64,000 nucleotides of DNA. Origin: Massilia putida (GTDB lineage Bacteria > Pseudomonadota > Gammaproteobacteria > Burkholderiales > Burkholderiaceae_D). Both the position numbers and the translations under genes were made by a program. The stretch covers positions 682,001 through 746,000 of the forward strand of contig NZ_CP019038.1 of NCBI RefSeq assembly GCF_001941825.1, in the 5' to 3' direction. Shown piece after piece: positions 10,201 to 16,239 of the stretch; position 1 is the stretch's first letter; each line of letters begins with the position of its first letter. The notes beneath the pieces are model-generated. The model had not been told where the DNA came from. It made no database searches and saw only the letters and a list, made by a program, of their open reading frames with translations.

Positions 10201-10617
10201 CTGCAGTTCGCGCCACAGCGGCGCCGCCTCTCCCGCGCGGTACAGCGTGAAGCGCAGCGGCTTGCGGTCGATGCGCAGCGCCAGGGCCGCCGTCTTCAAC
10301 AGGATATGGTCGGGCTGCTCCTCCAGCTTGTAGACGGCGCTGTCCGGCGTGCCGACGACGATGGGCGCGGCCTTGTCGCCCGGCCCCGTCAGCTGCGCGG
10401 TGGGGCCGGCCAGGATGTGCAGCACGTCGGGACGCGGCAGGCCGATTTGCACGTGGGCGCCGCGGTCGGTCACGATATCCCAGGTGTGGCCGTCCGCGGC
10501 GGCACTGATGGAGCGCAACTGGCCCAGCGGCGCGGCGCCGGCAGGGACTGCGGCACACATCCAGGTCAGGGCCAGGGCGGCGGCGACGGGACGAAAACGA
10601 AAAGGTCTCTTTGTCAT
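7294..10617 (-). CDS. GH31 glycosidase, likely alpha-N-acetylgalactosaminidase, with C-terminal carbohydrate-binding domains
   Basis: A 1107-residue exported glycosidase with a signal peptide of about 29 residues. The N-terminal beta-sandwich (about 30-245) leads into the GH31 barrel. The nucleophile candidate is Asp370 in KLDVAWTG and the acid/base candidate is Asp421 in WTGDQSASWD. A late region (about 760-905) looks like an F5/8-type C domain, and the last 150 residues resemble an NPCBM module. The LDVAW-type nucleophile motif and these appended modules are features I associate with the alpha-GalNAc-ase branch of GH31 rather than alpha-glucosidases or xylosidases. The divergent aga operon makes this reading attractive. 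Another GH31 specificity cannot be excluded without activity data. Confidence 0.82.
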   Translation of the reverse strand: MTKRPFRFRPVAAALALTWMCAAVPAGAAPLGQLRSISAAADGHTWDIVTDRGAHVQIGLPRPDVLHILAGPTAQLTGPGDKAAPIVVGTPDSAVYKLEEQPDHILLKTAALALRIDRKPLRFTLYRAGEAAPLWRELQPLDIEAKQAVQVLSTDAAERFYGGGQQNGRYEFKGRELAVSYSGGWEEGDRPNPAPFLLSSKGWAMLRNTWSDGSYDLRGDDQIALQHAEGRFDAYYFVAPDMRGALARYTEWTGRARLLPRWALEFGDADCYNDGDNVKKPGTVPPGWSDGPTGKTPDVATTVAKRYREHDMPGGWILPNDGYGCGYTNLPETVKGLAGYGFRTGLWTENGVDKIAWEVGQAGTRVQKLDVAWTGKGYQFSLDANKAAYDGILKNSDSRPFIWTVMGWAGTQRYAVTWTGDQSASWDYIRWHVPTLIGSGLSGQAYATGDVDGIFGGSPETYTRDLQWKSFTPVLMGMSGWSAAERKHPWWFDEPYRDINRRYLKLKLRLTPYMYTLAREAEDSGAPLVRGLMWDYPRDPSAWTEKYKYQFLLGRDLLVAPVYRSQAASGGWRKGIHLPQGTWFDYWDGHQATAGADGRDVDLQVALDKLPVFVRAGAILPMYPEVLYDGQKPKDRVTFDVYPVSGESGFTLYEDDGNTRRYQQGESSRQTIRMTASGGDAIVDIGAVDGIYGGQLDKRAYSLRMLTAKAPDAVQADGRALPVRASLAALDASDDGWFFDTADRRGTLHVKTAARDIRTPLRIAVLGGLAARADDAFPAAPETGRAIPADAIVVVNRPAEEPGQGLERAFDGKPDTWFRTVRSQAVRSGPHEWVLGFAERRLVDGIEIAPRNDQHWKSGQVRDYEVYVGDTNGDWGQPVARGRLQLMQGTQTITFPATAGRLLRFRVLSVHNPDGDGASALDPMVTAAQGPAPAKAYDAALPADVPPITVSEFHVLEHRIAEGPEKQVYLSDLALPKSAARDKPAGKAAEMRMNGLRFRKGVGVGPASRIDLALGGDWDLLRADLGVDDSCRGNGGLQFQVWSGTRLLYDSGLVTPPAVVKPEIDVRGLRELSLRTLGARGASPGKVCANWANARLTGSPGATAAPR

Positions 10618-10636
10618 GGTAGCGATCGAAAATTAC

Positions 10637-10668
10637 GTTTTTGTTTCGCTTACTGTAGAAACAAAAAC
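10637..10668. promoter_or_regulatory. Perfect 11-bp inverted repeat over the GH31 promoter (putative operator)
   Basis: GTTTTTGTTTC (10637-10647) and GAAACAAAAAC (10658-10668) are exact reverse complements separated by 10 bases. The spacer contains the -10 box of the minus-strand promoter, so a dimeric repressor here would block RNA polymerase. The T-rich arms recall the T-rich DeoR/AgaR sites, so AgaR is the first candidate, but another regulator is possible. Confidence 0.6.
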
Positions 10669-10680
10669 AAGCAAGGTCAA
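10652..10680 (-). promoter_or_regulatory. Sigma70-type promoter of the GH31-receptor-DUF3472 genes
   Basis: Read on the minus strand, TTGACC (10680-10675) and TACAGT (10657-10652) are spaced by 17 bases, about 35 bases upstream of the GH31 start. The boxes match 5 of 6 and 4 of 6 consensus positions. Confidence 0.5.
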
Positions 10681-10712
10681 CAAAAAGTCGACGAAACGAT
10701 CGAAAACCACCG

Positions 10713-10934
10713 CGAAAGACCTACCTCGGGCGTCATATTCTTTCGTTTGCCATTTTGCGCACGCCATTAACTTTCGATGTGTGGCGAAATTTGCACACGC
10801 ACCGCGGATTTCGCCGCCCCTCTCCATCGTTGTCTGGAAAAATGGCGGCATGCCTGCGGTTGTGCTTTCGTTTTAACTTTCGTGTTTGACATTTCGAAAA
10901 ATATTCTCTAATCTTGACCTACCCGAACCTTTCG
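10713..10934. promoter_or_regulatory. Cluster of CTTTCG motifs, putative AgaR operators
   Basis: CTTTCG occurs on the plus strand at 10740, 10771, 10865, 10877 and 10929, and on the minus strand at 10713-10718. The pair at 10865 and 10877 is a direct repeat with a 12-base period placed immediately upstream of the agaS promoter -35 box. Published comparative work on proteobacterial GalNAc regulons describes AgaR sites as multiple CTTTC copies in varied arrangements, which is what is seen here. The wider 10618-10943 gap is AT-richer than its surroundings and carries no gene. Confidence 0.7.
10886..10912 (+). promoter_or_regulatory. Promoter of the aga operon
   Basis: A consensus TTGACA (10886-10891) is followed after 15 bases by TCTAAT (10907-10912). 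The spacer is short, and TAATCT at 10909 with 17 bases is an alternative -10. A start near 10919 would give a leader of about 25 bases before the agaS ATG. Confidence 0.5.
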
Positions 10935-10943
10935 AACACCACG

Positions 10944-12080
10944 ATGACCACCTTACTCGAACGCGATGCGCAATCCTGGCGCGACCTCGGCGGCCTGGCC
11001 ACCGCGGAGGAAATCGTCCACCAGCCCGCCGTCTGGCGCGCCCTTGGCGGCGTGCTGGCCAGCGAGGGCGCGCGCGTCGCGGACTTCCTGGGCGCGTGCC
11101 TCGACGATCCGCGCCAGCGCGTGATCCTGACGGGCGCCGGCAGCTCGGCCTACGTGGGCGAGATCGCCGCGGCCGAACTGAACGCGGGCTGCGCCGCCGA
11201 CGTGCGCGCGCTCGCCACCACCAGCCTGCTCACGCACCACGAACTCTATCTCGACCCGGCCGCGCCGACGCTGCTCGTGTCGTTCGCCCGCAGCGGCGAC
11301 AGCCCGGAGAGCCTCGCTGCCGTCAACCTCGTGCGCCAGGTCGTGCCGGGCGCGCGCTTCCTCCATATCACCTGCAACGCGGCCGGCAGCCTGGCGACGC
11401 AGGCCGCCGGCGATCCCGCGGCCTGCGTGCTGCTGATGCCGCCCGCAAGCTGCGACCGCGGCTTCGCGATGACCAGCAGCTTCACCAGCATGCTGCTGGC
11501 CGCCTTGTCCGTGCTCGGCCGCCAGCTCGAGCCCGCCGCACGGCTGGCTCGCCTTGCGCAACTGGGCGAACGGGCCCTCGCCGACTGGTCCGCGCCGGTG
11601 GCGCGGCTCGCGCAGCGGCCCGCGCAGCGCGTCGTCTACCTGGGCAGTGGGCCGCTCGAAGCGCTGGCGAAAGAAGCCGCGCTGAAGATCCTGGAACTGA
11701 CGGGCGGCCGCATCCTGGCCCTGGCCGAATCGCCGCTGGGCTTCCGCCACGGCCCCAAATCCGTGCTGGACGAGACCTCGCAAGTGATCGTGTTCGCCAG
11801 CAGCAAGCCGCTGGCGCGCCGCTACGACAACGATCTGCTGGACGAACTGCGCCGCGACGGCATCGCCGCCGACGTGCTGACGGTGGGTGCCGGCGGCGAC
11901 TTCGCCGCCGATGCGCCGGCATGGTCCGACGCGTGGCTCGCCCCGCTGTGGCTCCTGATGGCCCAGCAATACGCGCTGCAGCAATCGATCCGCTTGCAGC
12001 TGCGGCCCGACAATCCGTTCGCCAGCGGCACCGTGAACCGCGTCGTCCAGGGAGTGACCATCTATGACCACGCTGCCTGA
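10944..12080 (+). CDS. agaS: D-galactosamine-6-phosphate deaminase/isomerase AgaS
   Basis: A 378-residue cytoplasmic SIS-fold enzyme that converts galactosamine-6-phosphate to tagatose-6-phosphate and ammonia. The first SIS phosphosugar site is TGAGSSAYVGE (about 63-73); a second SIS domain begins at LGSGPLEALAKEAALK and contains ESPLGFRHGPKS. The C-terminus with LRPDNPFASGTVNRVVQG is typical of AgaS rather than of glucosamine-type enzymes. I use ATG 10944 because the promoter boxes end at 10912; an in-frame TTG at 10914 would fall on the expected transcription start. It is the first gene of an operon and overlaps agaK by 17 bp. Confidence 0.9.
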   Translation: MTTLLERDAQSWRDLGGLATAEEIVHQPAVWRALGGVLASEGARVADFLGACLDDPRQRVILTGAGSSAYVGEIAAAELNAGCAADVRALATTSLLTHHELYLDPAAPTLLVSFARSGDSPESLAAVNLVRQVVPGARFLHITCNAAGSLATQAAGDPAACVLLMPPASCDRGFAMTSSFTSMLLAALSVLGRQLEPAARLARLAQLGERALADWSAPVARLAQRPAQRVVYLGSGPLEALAKEAALKILELTGGRILALAESPLGFRHGPKSVLDETSQVIVFASSKPLARRYDNDLLDELRRDGIAADVLTVGAGGDFAADAPAWSDAWLAPLWLLMAQQYALQQSIRLQLRPDNPFASGTVNRVVQGVTIYDHAA

Positions 12081-13008
12081 CGGCTGCCACGGCATCGACA
12101 TCGGCGGCACGAAGATCGAGATCGTCTCGTTCGACGCCGCCATGTGCGAAGTGCACCGCGAGCGCGTGGCCACGCCCGGCCAGGACATCGTCGCGTTTTC
12201 CCAGGCCATCCATACGCTCGTGCGCAACGCCGATGCCGCCCTCGGCGCGCGCGCGCCCGTGGGCATTGGCCTGCCGGGCATCACGGACACGTTCACGGGT
12301 CGCCAGCTCAGCACCAACGTGCCGGCATTGAACGGGCGCCAGGCGCACCGGCTGCTGCAGCACACGCTCGAACGCCCGCTCGTCATCGGTAACGACTGCC
12401 AGTGTTTCGCGCTGTGCGAAGCGGCCGGCGGCGCGGCGGACGGCTTGCCGACCATGTTCGGCGCCATCCTCGGCACCGGCGCCGGCGGCGGCTATTGCGC
12501 GGACGGCAAGTTGATGCGGGGCCTGAACGGCATCGCCGGCGAATGGGGCCACTGGTCCCTGCCCGCGGCGCTGCTCGCGCGCCACGCCCTGCCGCTGATC
12601 GACTGCCCGTGCGGCAAGGTCGGCTGCACGGAGCGCTATGTGTCCGGCCCCGGCATGAGCGCGCTGCACCGCCACTTCGGCGGCGACGCCGCCGAGCCGA
12701 TCGCGCTGGCCGCCCGCGCGAACGCCGGCGACGTCCTCGCGGCGCGCACGCTGGCCGTCCACCTGGACCTGCTCGGCCATGCGCTGGCGAACATCGTCCT
12801 CGCCTTCGATCCGCACGCGATCGTGCTGGGCGGCGGCCTGTCGAATCTTCCGCACCTGTACGAGCGTCTGCCGGAAGCCGTCCAGCGCCACCTGCTGCGC
12901 GGCGTCCAGGCGCCCGCTATCCTGCCTCCGCGCTTCGGCGACGCAGGGGGCGCCCGCGGCGCGGCGTTGCTGCTGCGCCAGCAACTCGACACGATCCCGC
13001 ATCCATGA
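12064..13008 (+). CDS. agaK: ROK-family amino-sugar kinase, predicted N-acetylgalactosamine kinase AgaK
   Basis: A 314-residue ROK kinase. It has the phosphate-binding GIDIGGTKIE (10-19), a GIGLPG segment, the substrate and zinc region GEWGH, and the zinc-finger motif CPCGKVGCTE. ROK kinases phosphorylate free hexoses or N-acetylhexosamines; placement between agaS and agaZ makes GalNAc the likely substrate, giving GalNAc-6-phosphate after non-PTS import. Sequence alone cannot separate GalNAc from GlcNAc kinases. A GGAG ribosome site inside the agaS end lies 9 bases before the ATG. The stop overlaps the agaZ start (ATGA). Confidence 0.82.
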   Translation: MTTLPDGCHGIDIGGTKIEIVSFDAAMCEVHRERVATPGQDIVAFSQAIHTLVRNADAALGARAPVGIGLPGITDTFTGRQLSTNVPALNGRQAHRLLQHTLERPLVIGNDCQCFALCEAAGGAADGLPTMFGAILGTGAGGGYCADGKLMRGLNGIAGEWGHWSLPAALLARHALPLIDCPCGKVGCTERYVSGPGMSALHRHFGGDAAEPIALAARANAGDVLAARTLAVHLDLLGHALANIVLAFDPHAIVLGGGLSNLPHLYERLPEAVQRHLLRGVQAPAILPPRFGDAGGARGAALLLRQQLDTIPHP

Positions 13009-14330
13009 ACACGCAACCTTCTCCGATCCAGCAAGTGATCCAGGCGCACCGGCGCGGCGAACGCGTCGGCCTGGCCAGCATCTGCTGCAGCCACCCGGCC
13101 GTGCTGCGCGCCGCCATGCGCGTGGCGCTAGCCCACGGCAGCCTCCTGCTGGTGGAAGCGACGTCCAACCAGGTCGACCAGTCCGGCGGCTACACGGGCA
13201 TGACGCCGGCCGTCTACCGCGACTACGTCCTGCACCTGGCGCGCGAACTCGGCTTCCCGGTGGAGCGCCTCGTGCTGGGCGGCGACCATCTCGGCCCCAA
13301 CGCGTGGCAACACCTGGACGCGGCCACCGCGATGGCGCACGCGGAGACGCTGGTCGCCGCGTATGCCGGCGCCGGCTTCCACAAGATCCACCTCGATTGC
13401 AGCATGCGCTGCGCCGACGACCCGCCCGTGCTGCCGGACGAGATCGTGGCCGAGCGTTCGGCGCGTCTCGCCCGCGTGGCCGAGGATGCGGCGTATGCAG
13501 CCGGCTTGCCGCCGCCCGTGTATGTGATCGGGACCGAGGTGCCGGTGCCCGGCGGCGAGGCCGCACTGGAAGACGCAGGCGCCCCCACGTCGCCCGCCGC
13601 CGCGCAGCGCACGCTGGACGTGCATTGCCGCGCCTTCCTCGGCGCGGGCCTGCATGCCGCGTGGCGCCGCGTCGTGGCGATGGTCGTGCAGCCCGGCGTC
13701 GACTTCGACACGAGCCGCATCCTCCATTACGACGCCCCTCGCGCCGCCGCGCTGTCCGCCTTCATCGCCGGCCACCCGGGCCTCGTGTTCGAAGCGCATT
13801 CCACGGACTACCAGCGCGAAGCGGCCCTGCACGAGATGGTGCGCGATCACTTCGCGATCCTGAAAGTCGGCCCGGCCGCCACGTTCGCCCTGCGCGAGGC
13901 GCTGCTCGCGCTGTGCCAGATCGAGGACGAGCTGGTCCCGGCAACCCAGGCGTCGCACCTGATGCGGGTGCTGGACGACGTGATGCTCGCGAAGCCCGAC
14001 CACTGGCGCCGCCATTACCGCGGCAGCAGCGACGAACAGCGCCTGCTGCGCCGCTATGCCTTGAGCGACCGGTGCCGCTATTACTGGGGCGAGCCGCCCG
14101 TGGCGGCCGCGCTGGAACGGCTGTATGCGAACCTGGAAGCCGTCGCGATTCCGCTGCCTTTACTCAGCCAGCACCTGCCGGACCAGTATGCGGACGTCGT
14201 GGACGGCAAGCTCGAGCCGAAGCCGCGCTCGCTCGTGGAACACAAGATCGCGCGCCTGCTGTCTCAGTATACAAGGGCTTGTTCGCGCAACACGGCGGAA
14301 CCGGTCGGCAACGCGGCCGCGATCTGTTAA
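13005..14330 (+). CDS. agaZ: AgaZ/KbaZ/GatZ family protein of tagatose phosphate metabolism
   Basis: A 441-residue cytoplasmic protein of the GatZ/KbaZ family. Recognisable segments are GLASICCSHP near the N-terminus, EATSNQVDQSGGYTGM, GGDHLGPN and FEAHSTDYQ. Family members were described as non-catalytic partners of tagatose-1,6-bisphosphate aldolase and are also annotated as tagatose-6-phosphate kinases, so the exact step is unsettled. The reading frame is open further upstream in another annotation frame, but ATG 13005 overlapping the agaK stop fits the family start. No aldolase gene (KbaY/AgaY) lies nearby. About 35 bp separate it from agaR. Confidence 0.85.
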   Translation: MNTQPSPIQQVIQAHRRGERVGLASICCSHPAVLRAAMRVALAHGSLLLVEATSNQVDQSGGYTGMTPAVYRDYVLHLARELGFPVERLVLGGDHLGPNAWQHLDAATAMAHAETLVAAYAGAGFHKIHLDCSMRCADDPPVLPDEIVAERSARLARVAEDAAYAAGLPPPVYVIGTEVPVPGGEAALEDAGAPTSPAAAQRTLDVHCRAFLGAGLHAAWRRVVAMVVQPGVDFDTSRILHYDAPRAAALSAFIAGHPGLVFEAHSTDYQREAALHEMVRDHFAILKVGPAATFALREALLALCQIEDELVPATQASHLMRVLDDVMLAKPDHWRRHYRGSSDEQRLLRRYALSDRCRYYWGEPPVAAALERLYANLEAVAIPLPLLSQHLPDQYADVVDGKLEPKPRSLVEHKIARLLSQYTRACSRNTAEPVGNAAAIC

Positions 14331-14365
14331 GCTCGGCCTTTTCCGACCGACCGCACCGCTCGACC

Positions 14366-15133
14366 ATGCGAAACACCAGCCAACGCCGCGAAACGATCCT
14401 GCAAACGCTCGCCCGCCAGGGTTCGGTCCAGGTGACCGACTTGGTCGACCAACTCGGCGTCTCCGCCGTCACCATCCGCAGCGACCTGTCCGCGCTGGAG
14501 AGCCAGGGCCTGGTCACGCGCAGTCATGGCGGCGCGGTCCTCGTGCGCACGCCGCCGCCGGAACAGAGCATCCGCCAGAAGGACGCGCTGCATCACGAAG
14601 AGAAGGAGCGCATCGGCGCGTTCGCCGCATCGCTCGTCGAACCGGGCGACAACATCGTCATCGACTCGGGCACGACGACGATCTCGCTGGCGCGCCATCT
14701 GCGCGACGCGCAGGACGTGACGGTGGCGACGAATGGCCTCAACATCGCGTGGGAACTCGCGGATTCGCCGGGCGTGGACCTGATCCTCACGGGCGGCCTG
14801 CTGCGTAAGCAGTCGCTGTCGTTCCAGGGCAGCCAGGCCGAGGCCTGCCTGCAGGTCTACAACTTCGACAAGCTGTTCCTCGGCGTCGACGGCCTGGACC
14901 TGCAGTTCGGCGTGACGACGCACAACGAGGCCGAAGCGAGTCTGAACCGCAAGATGGTCGAGCGGGCCAAGCGCATCATCGTGCTGACCGACGCGTCCAA
15001 GTTCGGCCGCGTGAGCCTGCACCGCATCGCGCAGCTCGACCGCGTCCACACCGTCATCACCGACGCCGGCATCAGCCCCGAGTACCGCGAGGGCCTGCAA
15101 AAGCTGGGCGTCGAAGTCCTCGTCGCGGATTGA
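14366..15133 (+). CDS. agaR: DeoR-family transcriptional repressor AgaR
   Basis: A 255-residue DeoR-family regulator. The N-terminal helix-turn-helix (about 6-60, QRRETILQTL through VTIRSDLSALESQGLVTRSHGGA) is followed by a sugar-phosphate-sensing domain with DSGTTTISLARHL and FLGVDGLD. Its position inside the GalNAc operon supports the name AgaR, with an amino-sugar phosphate as the likely inducer. CTTTCG clusters upstream of agaS and the GH31 gene are the likely binding sites, so the operon is probably autoregulated (inference). It is followed one base later by agaA. Confidence 0.85.
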   Translation: MRNTSQRRETILQTLARQGSVQVTDLVDQLGVSAVTIRSDLSALESQGLVTRSHGGAVLVRTPPPEQSIRQKDALHHEEKERIGAFAASLVEPGDNIVIDSGTTTISLARHLRDAQDVTVATNGLNIAWELADSPGVDLILTGGLLRKQSLSFQGSQAEACLQVYNFDKLFLGVDGLDLQFGVTTHNEAEASLNRKMVERAKRIIVLTDASKFGRVSLHRIAQLDRVHTVITDAGISPEYREGLQKLGVEVLVAD

Positions 15134-15134
15134 C

Positions 15135-16220
15135 ATGCTCGCCGGCCGGATCCTCGCACCCGACGGCTGGATCGCCGGACGCCTGACGTTCGGCCGGCGC
15201 ATCGAGGCCATCGAGGCCGATCCCGCCGCCGCGGCCGGCCCGCTGATCGTGCCCGGCTTCGTCGACCTGCACGTGCACGGCGCGGCCGGCGTCGACATCA
15301 TGCAGGGTGGCGGCGCCGGCGCCAAGGTGGCGCGGGCGCACGCCCGCCACGGCACGACGAGCATGCTGGGCACGACGATGACGGCGCATCCGGACGCCAT
15401 CGAGCGTGCCCTGGCGGGACTGGCGCCGTGCATCGCCGAACGGCCGCAAGGCGCCGCGCGCATGCTGGGCGTGCACCTAGAAGGGCCGTTCATCAGCCCG
15501 CACAAGCTGGGGGCCCAGCCGCCCGAGACGCTGCCCGCGAGCCTGGACCTCGTGCGCGCCTGGCAGCTGCTTGCTCCGGTGCGCGTGCTGACGCTGGCGC
15601 CGGAAATCCCGGGCCACCTGGACCTGATCCCGCAACTGGCGGCGCTCGGCATCCGCGTGCAACTGGGCCACAGCGCCGGCACGTACGACGACGGCGTGGT
15701 GGCGCTGAACGCCGGCGCGGCGGGCTTCACGCACCTGTTCAACGGCATGAGCGGCTTTGCCCACCGCGCACCCGGCATCGCGGGCGCCGCCCTCGCCCAC
15801 GCCGAATACGCCGAGATCATCCCCGATCTCGAACACGTGGCGCCGGGCGCGATCCATGCGGCGCTGCGCGCCATCCCGAAACTGTACGGCGTCACGGATG
15901 CGACGGCCGCCACCGGCATGCCGGACGGCGAATATGCCCTCGGCAGCCAGCGCGTCTACAAATGCCTCGGGTGCGTGCGCCTCGCCACGGGGTCGCTCGC
16001 GGGCAGCGCCCTCACGATGGACCAGGCGCTGCGCAACTTCGTCGCCATCGGGCTGTCCGTGGCCGACGCGTCGCGCCGCCTGTCGCAGTATCCCGCCAAC
16101 TACCTCGGCGAGCGGGAACGCGGCCGCATCACACCCGGCGCCTGGGCCGACCTCGTCGTGCTGGATGCGGAACTGCGTCCGAGCGCGGTGTACGTCGAAG
16201 GCGAACCGATAGTCCTATAA
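15135..16220 (+). CDS. agaA: N-acetylgalactosamine-6-phosphate deacetylase (NagA/AgaA family)
   Basis: A 361-residue metal-dependent amidohydrolase that removes acetate from N-acetyl-hexosamine-6-phosphate. The metal and catalytic residues are in place: His46 and His48 in GFVDLHVHG, Glu116 in HLEGPF, His179 in QLGHSAG, His200 in FTHLFNGM, and Asp255 in GVTDATAATG. The family includes GlcNAc-6-P and GalNAc-6-P deacetylases; agaS and agaR beside it favour GalNAc-6-P. The C-terminal GRITPGAWADLVVLD is also typical. It follows agaR with one intervening base and precedes the transporter by 19 bp. Confidence 0.87.
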   Translation: MLAGRILAPDGWIAGRLTFGRRIEAIEADPAAAAGPLIVPGFVDLHVHGAAGVDIMQGGGAGAKVARAHARHGTTSMLGTTMTAHPDAIERALAGLAPCIAERPQGAARMLGVHLEGPFISPHKLGAQPPETLPASLDLVRAWQLLAPVRVLTLAPEIPGHLDLIPQLAALGIRVQLGHSAGTYDDGVVALNAGAAGFTHLFNGMSGFAHRAPGIAGAALAHAEYAEIIPDLEHVAPGAIHAALRAIPKLYGVTDATAATGMPDGEYALGSQRVYKCLGCVRLATGSLAGSALTMDQALRNFVAIGLSVADASRRLSQYPANYLGERERGRITPGAWADLVVLDAELRPSAVYVEGEPIVL

Positions 16221-16239
16221 AAAATCGCAAGGAGACGAC

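Noticed and set aside
4592..10770. Very long plus-strand open frames opposite the TonB receptor and GH31 genes
   Set aside because: Antisense shadows typical of high-GC coding DNA; both minus-strand proteins are clear family members with signal peptides and catalytic motifs.
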